Below, one piece after another: positions 10,561-23,094 of a stretch of 64,000 bases of DNA. The DNA comes from Humulus lupulus (Eukaryota > Streptophyta > Magnoliopsida > Rosales > Cannabaceae): contig NC_084802.1 in the NCBI RefSeq assembly GCF_963169125.1, forward strand, positions 42,912,607 to 42,976,606. The letters run 5' to 3'. Position 1 is the stretch's first letter. Every line of letters starts with the position of its first letter. Under the pieces are notes generated by a model. The model saw only the letters and a list, made by a program, of their open reading frames with translations. It was not told the DNA's origin and did not search any database. Made by a program: the position numbers and the translations under genes.

Positions 10561-13500
10561 TCATTGTCTACGAAAATGCCAAAGCACAAAGGAAACGAAA
10601 CCAAAAGAAAGACACAGCCAGTATTCTTTTACATTTATAAAAAGCAAATAAAAATAAATCGAAAGGAACGGTAACCGTGATGGAGCAGGAGTGGTGGATG
10701 CATTGATAATGACCAATGAAGCAAGAATTTGGCGCTGAGTATCCTCCATGAGAGTAAACCGATAAGAGAGGCTTGTAATTCCTGTCTGGACAGAAGTGAG
10801 ATCAGTCGGGACAGCAAGAATGTCAGTCACAACATTGCCAGACCCAGAACCAGCCAGATTAAAGCCTTTGAACTTTCGAGCTGTGGACGGAGCATGGTCA
10901 TCTTTGACAGTGTAGGTAGGACCAACCAAAGGAGAAGTCAAGGTATCGTGGGACTTCTTTAAAGGACGCTGAGAGTCCAAAAGTTTGTAAATGACTTGCA
11001 GAAACATTAAGTGTTGACCCTTGCGTTTGGCACCACTCAAGGACATGATTTGATCAAAAATAACAACAACAAGATCAATGGTGACTCCAGTCCCAATTTT
11101 GAACAATAGAAAAGCCATGTCTTGAGTGATGGTCGATGAATGAGTGGTAGACATCCAATTAAACATTGAAAATTTGAAAGAGCACCATAATAGTGAGTGA
11201 GATCCGAGACTCGTAGATAGGTGCATGGTTCTCACACCATAGCTTGACCAACCAACTCAGACAAGACTTGATCCTTTGCAAACTCAATAGAATCATCAAT
11301 CTCAACAGGAACGAGATTGAGGGCCTTAGCAATTTCAGTAGGACAAAACATATACCAATGTCCCCTAACATACACTTTATGAAACATAAAAGAAGACTGA
11401 TCTAACAACTCATCATTCTGTTTAAAACCCAAATGTGACTTCCACTTAGCAGTAGTCGTAGTATAGATCGGGTGGTCGATTCCACAAGGAGGCAAAGAAA
11501 TAAAGTTAATCAATAAATAAAATTTAGAGATAAATAATGTGAGGAAAATAGAACAAGTGATATTTTTATTGTTTTTGAAATTTAAATATTAGAAATAAAG
11601 ATAGAATAAAGTGTGATGTAACAATAGGTAACAGGTAGGAAGGATCAATAGTCACCAATATGCATACTTATTTATTTGGATCTTTCATTTACAAAAGTTA
11701 CACAAATGAGAATTTCACATCCCAACTATTCATTTGGAAGATTTAACATTAAAGCACAAATATGTTTTACAAAAATGTATTCAAGTGATTATTATTCTTT
11801 ACCATGGAAAGATGAGATAAATCTTATGAGAAATCTAAAAATGACATTATACTATTGGCAATAATGCAATAAGAGATTGGGCATAAAACCTAACACAAAT
11901 ATTACTTTTACTATTTATAAAATACATAGAAAGGGCATGACTAATTCTATATAGATTTAGCAAAAGTAAATATATGAATGAGATGGAGAAAATGATAAAG
12001 ATATCATCTATATTATTTTCCCTAATTTGATAATACATAGAAAGTGCATGACAATATCTATATACTATTAGTAAACATAAATATAGATAACAAGATGAAG
12101 AAGTAGAGATGAAAGAAAATAAATCACTAAAATATATAAACTTTAAGCACATGGTGAATCAAAAATACCAAACAAAGTCATAGTGCATATAGGATCATCC
12201 TAACCTTCCTAAGAAGGTTAGCCTATTATGCTAGACATTATCATGAAATTCTAGAGAGAAAATATGAGAAATGAGACTAAAATTTGGTAGAGTTTTGCTA
12301 CCTAAAAATTACATACAAAATGTGAAGAAAGAGTCCCTATTTATAGAGGGAGAAAATGACTAAAAAGAAATTAAACAACAAAATGGGGTTTACAAAATAA
12401 ATCTGAAATATTAATAATAAAATATGATTTTGAAAAATCAAATCTTATTATAAATATTAACCTAGTTATTTTGGAGTATGGTCAATATGCCATTTTTCTG
12501 AAGCACCAAAAAAGATGAGCTTTAAAGCTCAAAATGATAATTTTGCAAGGCCCAATACCCACAAAATATGGGTTGAAGGTGGCTGGTGGCAGATGTGGGT
12601 TTTTACCCATTCCCAGCCAATGGGGAAGTGCCACGTAGGTGGCTGGCTGGGTCAAAGTTGGGAGACTGCTTTGGGCCGTTGGAGGAGCTTGGGTCAATGT
12701 TTGGGCTGAAGCTATATTGAAGGAGCTGGCTGAAGGTTGTTTGCGTTGGGCCTGCCTGTTGGGGAGATGGGCCTTCAGCTGAAGGAGGCAAAGCTGGACA
12801 ACTGCTGGACAGGTGGCACGCAGGGAGGCATCAGGCGGCTGGCTGAGACGTGTGGTGGGCTTGGATGACGACACCTAGCGACTGGGCAAGAAAGAGGCAG
12901 ATTTTTGCTGGGCTTGGGCCTTCGGATTGGGGTGGCTTTGTCTCAAGAAAAATGTCATTTTTCTCTTCTCTTTTTCAGAGTTAATTGTTTTCTTTTATCT
13001 TCATTTCAAAGTGTAAAAATACAACTTTAATTCCTACAAAATAACAATAAATTAAATCATAATCAAATGTTTTCATTTATAAAATAAATCATATTAATTC
13101 CACGAAAATATTAATTAAAACTTAATTTCTTTTGACTATTAAAATCAATAAATGTGTATTTTTCACCACTAATCACATTCAAATTTGCATAAAATTCCTT
13201 AACAACCCGAGGCACAAACCCATCAAACCAAGATAACGATCGTAACCAACCCCTTTCCTCTAAAGTAAGTAAGACCCCAAAAACTCGATGAGGAGCAAAA
13301 AAGAAATTATGCTCACTAATAAAGTGACGATGCTCATAAAATTTCATGTTTTTCTCATTATCATTAAAACAGAAAGTAAGAGAATGAGCTTTGAAAGAAC
13401 TTGAGGTACGGACAGGAGCACCTTTTTGTTCAGGGAGTTTGGAAGACAATTCGGGAAATGCCAATGGTGTGGTGCCCTTTGGGTCAGATGCAACAGGAGA

Positions 13501-14193
13501 CGCTTCTGATGGGTCTTCTTCAGATTCAGTCTCATCCGCCAAATCGTCAAGAGGAACTTCAGGATTTGGCTCGGTCAGGGAAGGGTCCAACTCAGCTAGT
13601 GATTCTTCCGTTTTAGGAGAAACATCCTCTGATGAGGTGCAAGGAGGTGGTCTGATTTTTTCCTTCAATTTAAATTGGGATAAAGGAGATTAATCAAAGA
13701 TGGAGCTGGTACCTTTTGTTGGAGCCACTTTGGCCTTCTTGCCTTTCTTTGTTCCAGCAGCTTTGGTCTTGCATTTGCCATTTGCCTTGGGGGTCAAAAC
13801 ATCAGGAGATAACGATGATTCAGAGTCATGATCAGATGGATCAGACACAACTTCAGTGGAGATTTATTGGGAATGACTTGTAGTCAAGGCAGGTTTGGCT
13901 TTTATTTGACCTTCGGAAGAGGCGAGTGGAACCACCGAGGCTAGGTTTGGCTAAGCATCGAGGTTGGGAAAAGTAACTCCTTTACTTGAAGCTCCAATTA
14001 CGGTAGATCCTATAGGACCCGGAAGAGAAAGAACCTTCTTTCTTGCTGTGGTTTTAGGTCGACGGCCTATAGGAGGCGAGACAACAGGGATTGATGCTGG
14101 GACGGGAGGAGTGGTAGTGGGAACTGACTCAGGAACTGTCTCCTGCTGAGACTTCACAGATTTGGAAGATGAACCCCGGCCTCGAGTCTTCAT
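10561..14193 (-). pseudogene. SIRE post-pol accessory ORF (putative plant transposon protein, Transposase_32-like), interrupted
   Basis: This reads on the minus strand from ATG at 14193 (KTRGRGSSSKS) through an acidic, serine/proline-rich stretch to FVPRVVKEFYANL near 13190. After an insert of about 1.6 kb it resumes with KVYVRGHWYMFCPTEIAKAL near 11370 and continues to about 10670. The pair FVPRVVKEFYANL / VYVRGHWYMF is characteristic of the putative plant transposon protein domain (Transposase_32) seen in extra ORFs of SIRE-type elements and many plant repeats. Its role is unknown; an envelope-like role has been suggested for SIRE extra ORFs, but I see no convincing signal peptide or membrane anchor in the conserved part. 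Stops near 13950, 13863 and 13691 and frameshifts near 11160-11235 break it. Confidence 0.75.
11466..13130. mobile_element. Unclassified insertion inside the SIRE accessory ORF
   Basis: Two halves of one coding domain are separated here by about 1.6 kb of non-homologous DNA that starts near TATAGATCGGGTGGTCGATT and ends near TTTGACTATT. I could not find a target duplication or inverted termini, so borders are approximate. The first part is AT-rich, there is a TATA-like CTATTTATAGAGG at 12338-12350, and 12540-12930 is a distinctly GC-rich block with repeated GGCTGG words. This layout resembles a solo LTR or a non-autonomous retroelement, but no coding domain is visible. Confidence 0.5.
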
Positions 14194-15259
14194 GGCTGCT
14201 AAGAATGAAACAAGTGAAACACACAAAGAAAAAACCCTAAACACTTTGGTTATAAGTGAGAGAGACAAACAAGAAAACACTGAGTATGAAACAACCAAAG
14301 TGAATCCGAATATATAGAGTATTCAGTGCACAAATGAGGTAAGTTCAAAAATGGGTAACCGGATTTTAAATGCCAAAATATCTCCCATTTTGAAACAAAT
14401 TCTTTCACACCTCAAAATTGGAAACTTTTTTAATATTTTAGAATATATTGAGATAAAAACAAATAAATTGCATCAAATAATTTTTCAAACCTTATTTTTT
14501 TATACATACATGATCCAAAACAGATTTTAATATATCATTTTTTTTTAAATTGCCGAAAATAGAATGTAAATTGCCATACCATATGTGTCCATGTAAATGT
14601 CAAGTCCTGTTCAAAAGAAACAAGATAACCATATTTTTCACAAATTAGAGAAATGAGTTATAATTCAAATACTAAGTGACCATAATTCAAAAAATATACC
14701 AATCACAAAACATATTTTAATCAATTCATTATATGTATGAGTCTAACAACCATCTTACACAGTCTAGTCAACAGGCATGAGTGTGTGCATGTGTAATCAA
14801 TTTGGCGTTTCTTTTTTGCCTTTTAAAGCTAGGGTCATTGCCCATATTTGGCAATTGTAGCATTTTTCAAATTGTAACCATAATGGAGGCTATAACTCTT
14901 ATACTGATGGTAGCCCTTAACACTGGTAGAGTATCCTCCAATATAATTGCTAATTACCTGGTACCAACTTACTCAGTTTCGGCTTTCACACATTAGTATA
15001 GGTAGGTTTTTTCCAAAATGGAGCCTGAAAAAGAAACTGGATTAAGGAATGCTCATACAAACATAATGATTTGATCAAATATAAATTGGATGGTCTATAA
15101 TTTTTCAAATATGGTTTTTTTTTATTCCTAACAAAGTATAAGACTTATAACGTTCATTTTCTAAAATACAAAAACTATGCTCATCAAATTTCTTCCAAAC
15201 ATGACAAGAGATTTACACAAACACATATGCAAGGCAAGATAATCAATTTATTGGCAATT
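14194..15259. other. Non-coding spacer between the SIRE pol gene and the accessory ORF
   Basis: AT-rich sequence that in element orientation lies between the end of pol (15260) and the accessory ORF start (14193). I see no conserved coding, only short chance frames on both strands. It may hold the acceptor site for a spliced accessory mRNA, but I cannot identify one with confidence. Confidence 0.5.
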
Positions 15260-18200
15260 TCAAATAAAACAAACCCCCAAGAATTTCCTGAGGGAATTGA
15301 ATCTGACCGTGTCTAAAGCTTTAGTAAAAATATCTGAAATTTGTTTGTTAGTCTCAACATATTCTCAAATCAATGTTTTGTTTTCAACAAGTTCCCTAAT
15401 AAAATGATGACGAATGTCAATATGTTTGGTGTGAGAGTGCTGAACAGGATTTTTGGAGATATTAATAGCACTTGTATTATCACAAAAAAATGGTTAAAGT
15501 TTTAATATCAAACCCATAGTCTGCCAACATTTGTTTCATCCACAAAAGTTGAGTACAACAGCTTCCAGCAGCAATGTACTCAACTTCGGCTGTTGACAAG
15601 GAGATGGAGTTTTGTTTTTTACTATGCCAGGAGACCAAATTGTTTCCTAAGTAAAAACAACCACCTCTTGTACTTTTGCGATCATCAATGTTTTCTGCCT
15701 AATCTGCATCACTGTAACACACAAGGTTAGAATTTGTTTCTTTGGAGTACCAAATGCCTAAATCAAGAGTATTGTTGATGTAACTAATAATTCTTTTTAA
15801 AATAGTCACATGAGACTCCATGGGGTTCCCTTGGAAATGAGCACACACTCCAACACTATAATTGATGTCAGGGCGACTGGTAGTTAAGTATAGGAGACTC
15901 CCAATCATACTCCTGTAAAGAGTTGGATCAACTTTCTTCCCATTCTCATCTTTAGATAATTTGACCATAGTACCCATTGGAGTTTTAGCAGGTTTAGATG
16001 CATCGAGTCCAAATCTTTTCACTAAATTTCTTGCATACTTGCTTTGTGAAATGAAAATTCCCTCGTCTGACTGCTTCACTTGAAGTCCTAAGAAAAAATT
16101 GAGTTCTCCTACCATGCTCATCTCAAACTCTTCCTATATTTGTTTCACAAATTCCTACACTAGAGAATCATTAGTAGAACCAAACACTATATCGTCAACA
16201 TAAATTTGTGCTATCATAATATTTTCATCAACATTTTTGATAAAAAGTGTTTGTCTACTCCCCCTCTCTTGTACCCCTTTGAGACCAAAAAAATGAGTTA
16301 GTCTCTCATACCAAGCCCGTGGGGCTTGTTTCAGCCCATGCAAAGCTTTTTGCAATTTAAAAACATGATTAGGATTGTAAGGATCCTCAAACCCTTTGGG
16401 TTGTTCCACATAAGCTTCTTCTTTCAAAAATCCATTTAAAAATGAAGATTTTACATCCAGTTGGAACAATTTAAAACCAAGAACACATGAAATAGCTAGT
16501 AATAATCTTATGGATTCAAGTCTTGCAACAGGGGCCAATGTCTCATCAAAATCAACTCCTTCAACTTGAGTGTACCCCTGTGCAACTAGTCTAACTTTAT
16601 TTCTTATTATGGTCCCAAATTCATCAGTTTTATTTTTAAATATCCACTTTGTACCTATAATATTAGTATGACTCAGTCTAGGGACAAGGATCCATACCCC
16701 ATTCCTTGTGAATTAATCTAGCTCTTCTTGCATAGCATTGATCCATGATTCATCATTTAAGACTTCCTTCACATTTTTTGGTTCCAATGTAGAAATAAAG
16801 AAAACAAATTGAACAAGGTTTACATACCTCTTTCGAGTGACCATACTCTCTTCAAGATTTCCCAAAATAAGATCAGAAGTGTGATTCTTTTTTACTCTGG
16901 TTGATGGTTCTTTTTTAACGGAGTCAGAGGAAATAACTGGATTTTCCTTCTCTGTTTGTCCAGTTGTTGTTTCAACAAAATCAGCGTTTGATACATAAGC
17001 AGTGGCTGTTGTCACCTACGAAGGTTGTGCTATCATATCTGCCATTTCTTTATGATATTGAACATCAATGAGCCTGTCAATTTCCTCCTCATGGGAATAC
17101 TCAGAAAAATATTTTAAATCATCTACAACCACATTAGCTGATTCCATAATAGTTTGGGTTCTCATGTTATAAACACAATAAGCCCTACTATTGGTGGAAT
17201 ATCCAAAAAAATCTCCCACATCGCTTTTGGCATCAAATTTGCCCAGATTCTCACGATCTCTAAGAATATAACACAGACACCCAAATACATGAAAATAATT
17301 GACATTGGGTTTTCTACCTTTCCAGATTTCATAAGGAGTTTTATTTGTACCTGGACGCAGAAAAACACGATTAATTGTGTAACAAGCTGTATTAATTGCT
17401 TCAGCCCACAATTTCTTTGTGAGTTTTTTGCTATTTAGCATAACTTTGGCCATTTCCTGCAAAGTACGGATTTTCCGTTCCACTACCCCATTTTGTTCAG
17501 GGGTTTTGGGAGCAGAAAATTCATGCAAAATTCCAAAAGATTTACAATATTCATCATAAACAGAATTTTCAAACTCCTTACCATGATCACTTCGTATTCT
17601 TACAATCTTTCCAATGTTACAATTTTTTTCAACTCTAAGTCTTGTACATAGTGTTTGAAAAGCTTCAAATGTATCTGATTTTTCTCTTAAGAAATCTACC
17701 CAAGTAAATCTAGAAAAATCATCCACACATACAAAAATGTATCTCTTACCATTAATACTTTCAACTTGTATAGGACCCATGACATCCATATGCAATAATT
17801 CTAACACATTTGAAGTATTAATATCAGATAATGCTTTATGAGAAATTTTCAACTGTTTTCCCAATTGACACGACTCACACTCACCAAGCGATTCTTTACC
17901 CAGGTTGGGTATACCACATATGAGACCTGTATTAGCAATCTTTTTCAAGTTTTTAAAATTTATATGTCCAAGTTTTTCATGCCACAAGTCAGTATTATTA
18001 AAACTTGATGAAGACGCATAACATGTGAATTTTTGTGTGAGTGTGTAACAATTATCCAAAGAACGAGAACCTTTGAGAACAATGTCACCACTTTGATTTA
18101 TAACATTACACTCATCATGCAAAAAATTAACAAGAAAACCTTGGTCACAAATTTGACTTATGCTAATTAAGTTGGCTTTCATCCCATCAACAAGAAGCAC

Positions 18201-18843
18201 ATTTTTCAGTTTCGGTAACCCTTCAATGTTTAAAGTACCTTTACCTAAAATATTTCATGTCATTCCATCCCCAAATGTTACTACTCCACACTTCAAGGAT
18301 TTGAAGTTGGTAAGTGTGTTGGAATTACCTGTCATATGTCTTGAACATCCGCTATCAAAGTACCATGAACTAGATGCATACATTTTATGACAGGTAAAGG
18401 TACCCAAGCAAATAGAGCTAACTTTCTTGACCCATATTGCTTATTATTTTGAATTTCTTTTGGTCAAGAATTGATTCATACTACCAAAGTATTTAACATA
18501 ATTCTTTTTAAACAAATTTAACAGAGAAAAGCACTTAGGTCTTATGTGTCCTTTCATCCCACAAAAATGACAAAATGGTACAAATTGTCCAATGTTTCTT
18601 TTTGGAGAAATTTCCTTTAGTTGTAGAACTGTTGGAACAGATGAAAACTTCGTGGGCTCTGCAGAGTTACTTGTTCCTGCAAAGCGGTTAGTTGGCACAG
18701 CAGTTGGATAGTTCATGGATTTTACAAAAACCGTTTTTCTTGAGGATTCATATCCATTAGATCCTAATCCACTGTAATCACCAGCCTTTTTTCTTGCAGA
18801 GAGAATATCATCCAATATTCCAGATCTAGGATTAAGCATTTTG
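15260..18843 (-). pseudogene. SIRE-like copia pol: late gag, protease, integrase, RT, RNase H
   Basis: Minus-strand order: a zinc knuckle CHFCGMKGHIRPKC (about 18530-18575); protease WYFDSGCSRHMTG (about 18330); pre-integrase HEKLGHINFKNLKK with CESCQLG; integrase core with DVMGPIQ, VDDFSRF, RSDHGKEF and PEQNGVVERK; RT with QLDVKSSFLNG, KALHGLKQAPRAWYE and IYVDDIVFG (about 16190-16215); RNase H with SLLYLTTSRPD and VCYSDAD; and a final LREFLG-like end with stop at 15260. Catalytic motifs are largely retained, but in-frame stops are visible near 15697 (tryptophan to stop after SDAD), 16125-16155 (two), 16713 and 17016. The element was coding-competent before decay. The gag-pol frame is cut in two by the Tekay-like insertion. 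Confidence 0.93.
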
Positions 18844-18848
18844 ACACC

Positions 18849-21239
18849 TGTAACGCCCTGGATAACCAAGACCGTTACACTGTGTGTTTATAAAGGTGCA
18901 AGACTTTCTAATCAAGTCATTTAATTTGAAATGTGTCACTAAAACTACAGTTGAACTAGGGTTAAAAGATTTTGGTCTCAAAAGCTTCATTTCTTATAAG
19001 TAAACATTTTCCTTTACATGGGATCCCAAAAGTAGTAAAGTTTAAAGGTTGTTTACAAAAATTTAGGATTAAAATACAGTTGTTAGCCATTCTAAGGTAA
19101 AACAGACAAATAAGCTTTTCTCGTCCCGATCCACTCCTCGGCCGTGGCGGCCGATCAGCTGGTTATGTACTTTCAGCCCCGCAGCTCTCCATCTCAGGAT
19201 TGGTCCAACTTGCCTTTGCCTTTACCTGCACCACGTAGCACCCGTGAGCCAAGGCCCAGCAAGAAAACACAAAAGCAAAGCATAATCATTAAGCAAACAA
19301 CCAGACAACTCACACAGTATAAACATATACTCAACAGTTCATACATTCACGTTGTTCAAGTATTCAACATACCAAGTACATCATCTCATATCATGAATCA
19401 ATTCACATATGATAACTAGGGTTAGCGCTCTTAGGCCGCACCCTCTATTTATTCGACTGACTCCAGCCCGCTTAAATCGAGCTCAGTGGATATTAAGCTG
19501 TCCTCAGCTACCAGTGGTCGAGTCGCGTCCTATGCGCAAGTATTATTTATGGCACCCTTAGGCCGTTTATCAAATGCCCCATGGCATAATACCATCTATG
19601 ACATTATACAGATAAATGGAGCTCTTAGTCCCATCACAAACACATAACCGGGTGCAGTTTTCTTACCTTTAGATTTCGCTAGCTTTGTTCAATTTGATCC
19701 TCAAGCACGATCCCGTCTGAGCCGTAGCGTACACTTAGTCACAGCCATAAATCAGAACCATCACCAAACCTCAAATCAAAAAACTAGCCTCGGGACCAAT
19801 CTCGAGCCCTCGGGAAGCCCTAATTCCACCAAACGGGGTGGTGGAATCAAACCCCGAGCCCCCGGACAAAAACCCTAAGAAATAACCCAAAAAGCCATTT
19901 CTGGGAACAGGGTAGCGCTACAACGCCCTAAAGTGGGTGCTACAGCGCTACAAATAGAGCCTTCAGGCTCCCAGACGCCCAAGCCTAGAGTTGTAGCGCC
20001 CTAAGGCTAGCGCTACAGCACTAGTTACAGCCAGACACTACCCAGATTTCTCCTCTTCGAATTCCCTCGAGCCAAACCTTTCCAAAACTTAATCAAACCT
20101 CAACCAAACTTCAAAAAAATTCTGCCAACATCCTCAACTCATCCCATAAGTCCCAACCACACAAAACTCAGTCACATGCACTCCAAATCAAGGAAATCAC
20201 CATAGCTGAACCTAGAGCCCAAAAACTCAACACGAAGAACAACTGAAACCACATAATTCAAGTGACCAAGATTAGAGCTTCTTACCTTAAACAGAGAAGT
20301 TCAACCTTAGGCTATCCTCCACTCTTCCTTAGCTTTCACCCCTCAAAGCTTCAGCCTCAACTCCTTAGAATTCCCACCAAAACTCAGCTCAAAATCCATG
20401 TTTACATTAAGAACCAGAAACTAAAAAACAACCTTAGACCTTACCTCAAATGGATGGACTACTCTTGCTAAATCCTCAAGCCAAGCCAAGGACCCTAGCC
20501 TCAAGCTCCTACCCAGACTCTCCCTGAGTTACAGCTCCAAACTCCTTTAGGAAATGAGGAAGAAACCTAAACTGAATGGGAGAAAAAATGACCCATGTTT
20601 TCCTTCTTTCTTTTTTTCTTTTAACTTCCTTCAAATTCTAGACTCTCCACTAAGGCATAAAGCAACTTAACTCTTATCCCTTATAAGCCAAATGACCATA
20701 ATACCCTCCCATTAAATTTAAGGCCTTAATCCTTCCAAGGGCATTATGGTAATTTATTCCCAATTCCCGCTAATTCCTCGAGTGTCTCTAATATTTATCG
20801 CTTACTTCCCGACACCTAACTAATCACCAACTATATTCCTCAATATCAAAATAAACTCCAATATATTCTCTAAATCCCCAGAAATACCCCCAGGCTCGCC
20901 TTGAGCCGGGTATAAATCCCCGCCGTGACTTTTTCGCTAAACCGCTCACTAAGATAGCATCGAATCACAAATTACAAATATATCCACATAATAATGTGGT
21001 CTCAACAATTTATCACAAATATCTACTGTTATGCCCTCAACGGGCCAAAATTACGAATATGCCCTTCTAACCTAGTCAGGGCCTACATGCATACTAATAC
21101 ACATAGTCATGCATCACAGACATTCAAATAATAATCATATAACATGCTTTTAATCATTAAATCACATATAATCCAATTATACCCTCCCGACGCACTAATC
21201 AAGGCCCTTAAGCCTTATTAGCAAATTTGGGTTGTTACA
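18849..21239 (-). repeat. 3' LTR (2.4 kb) of the Tekay-like element
   Basis: The long LTR begins TGTAACGCCCTGG in plus orientation and ends GTTACA. Its 671-bp right part (20569-21239) is repeated at 22407-23089. The middle contains GC-rich words such as TAGCGCTACA (19911-20035). It is distantly related to the solo LTRs at 48168-50494 and 58349-61737, which share the TGTAA start and blocks such as GTTGAGGGCATA. Open frames here (for example 19144-19419 and 20262-20471) do not look like genes. Confidence 0.9.
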
Positions 21240-21275
21240 ACTATCCCCTCCTAATGAGAATTTCGTCCTCAAAAT

Positions 21276-22394
21276 TTACCTGAACAACTTGGGATACTGG
21301 TCCCGTATCGTTGTCTCAAGCTCCCAGGTCACCTCCTCGACCCTACTATTCCTCCACAGAACTTTAACAAGATGAATCGTCTTATTCCGTAGTACCTTGT
21401 CCTTCTGATCCAAGATCTGAACTGGTTGCTCCTCATAGGCTAGATTTGTATGTAGTTCTAAGTCTTCATACCTTAACACATGTGTCGTATCCGAGACGTA
21501 CTTTCGGAGCATAGAGACATGGAATACATTATGGACTCCTGATAGCGATGGTGGCAAGGCTAACCTGTAAGCCACTTGACCGATCCTTTCTAGAATCTCA
21601 AAAGGTCCGATGAACCTAGGGCTTAGCTTTCCCTTCTTCCCGAACCTCCTCACCCCTCGCAATGGTGAAACTCAGAGAAGTACATGGTCCCCAACCTGGA
21701 ACTCCATGTCCCTACGCTTGGGATCAGCGTAGCTCTTCTGTCTGCTCTGTGAGGCGAGCATCCTAGCTCGGATCTTCTCTGTAGCTTCACTTGTCCTCTG
21801 AACCATATCTGGCCCCAAATACTTCCTCTCACCCATCTCATCCCAATGAATGGGTGATCTACACTTCCTCCCATATAACATCTCATAGGGAGCCACTCCA
21901 ATCGTTGATTGGTAACTATTGTTATATGAAAATTCAATCAACGGGAGATACTTACTCCATGATCCCTCAAAATCGATCACACATGCTCTGAGCATATCTT
22001 CCAATACCTGAATCGTCCTCTCAGACTGTCCGTCAGTCTGAGGATGAAAGGCTGTGCTGAACTTCAACTGTGTCCCCATAGCCTTATGCAAACCACCACA
22101 AAACTTGGAGGTAAAAATAGGATCCCGGTCTGACACTATAAACTTAGGAACCCCATGGAGACGTACGATCTCCCTCACATACAACTCTGCATACTGATCC
22201 ACAGTATATGTCGACCTCACTGGAAGAAAATGGGCTGACTTGGTGTATATGTCCACTATCACCCACATTGAGTCATGAAGCCCTACAGTTCTGGGTAAAC
22301 TTCCCACAAAATCCATTGTAATATCTTCCCATTTCCACTCGAGAATACCCAAAGGCTGAAGCAACCCTGCTAGTCGCTGATGTTCAGCTTTCAC
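21276..22394 (-). pseudogene. Tekay-like integrase core and chromodomain-like C-terminus (pol fragment)
   Basis: The minus-strand frame 22394-21672 encodes the integrase core: MDFVGSLPRT, VIVDIYTKSAHFLPV, ELYVREIVRLHGVP, IVSDRDPIFTSKF and FHPQTDGQSERTIQ, giving the D, D and E positions. It continues into ADPKRRDMEFQVGDHVLL. The following frame 21662-21276 gives [20 protein letters not shown], then [16 protein letters not shown] near the end, a chromodomain-type tail that targets chromovirus integration to particular chromatin. A frame break lies at about 21662-21672 (a stop in place of arginine). The zinc-binding HHCC part and everything upstream are absent because of the deletion at about 22405. 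Confidence 0.93.
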
Positions 22395-22406
22395 CTGCTG
22401 ACAGGT

Positions 22407-23089
22407 TAAACTGAATGGAAGAAAAAATGACCCCTGTTTTCCTTCTTTATTTTTTTCTTCTTCTTATTTTCTTTTAACTTCCTTCAGATTCTAGACTCTC
22501 CACTAAGGCATAAAGCAACTTAACTCTTATCCCTTATAAGCCAAATGACCATAATACCCTCCCATTAAATTTAAGCCCTTAATCCTTTCAAGGGCATTCT
22601 GGTCATTTATTCCCGATTCCCGCTAATTCCTCGAGTGTCTCTAATATTTACCGATTACTTCCCGACACCTAACTAATCACCAACTATATTCTTCAATGTC
22701 AAAATAAACTCCAATATATTCTCTAAATCCCCATAAATACCCCCATGCTCACCTCGAGCCAGGTATAAATCCCCGCCGTGACTTTTTCGCTAAACCGCTC
22801 ACTAATATCGCCTCAAGTCACATATTACAAATATATCCACATAATAATGTGGTCTCAACAATTTATCACAAATATATACTGTTATGCCCTCAACGGGTCA
22901 AAATTACGAATATGCCCTTCTAACCTAGTCAGGGCCTACATGCATACTAATAAACATAGTCATGCATCACAGACATTCAAATAATCATATAACATGCTTT
23001 TAATCATTAAATCACATATAATCCAATTATGCCCTCCTAGCGCACTAATCAAGGTCCTTAAGCCTTATTAGAAAATTTAGGTCGTTACA
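22407..23089 (-). repeat. Truncated 5' LTR of the Tekay-like element
   Basis: It matches 20569-21239 of the other LTR over its whole length and ends at the ACACC duplication. The left border is a deletion junction, at which integrase sequence (…CQQVKAEHQ) runs directly into LTR sequence at TTAAACTGAATGG. Confidence 0.92.
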
Positions 23090-23094
23090 ACACC

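Larger units (their letters stand above)
18849..23089 (-). mobile_element. Deleted Tekay/Del-like Ty3/gypsy chromovirus
   Basis: The borders are exact: a 5-bp duplication ACACC at 18844-18848 and 23090-23094, and TG...CA ends. It reads on the minus strand. A complete 3' LTR (18849-21239) is followed by a polypurine tract (AGGAGGGGATAG, about 21242-21253) and the end of pol (integrase core to chromodomain-like tail). Pol is then joined directly to the last 683 bp of the 5' LTR (22407-23089). Gag, protease, RT, RNase H, the primer site and most of the 5' LTR are gone. It splits the host SIRE element between gag and pol. Confidence 0.93.

Noticed and set aside
12482..12874. 130-codon minus-strand frame in the GC-rich block
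   Set aside because: GC-rich DNA keeps several overlapping frames open by chance; no homology recognised.
13391..13693. Plus-strand frames opposite the SIRE accessory ORF
   Set aside because: They are mirror frames of the acidic serine-rich minus-strand coding sequence.
19144..20471. Plus-strand frames in the Tekay-like LTR
   Set aside because: They lie wholly inside the LTR and have no conserved counterpart in the other copies.
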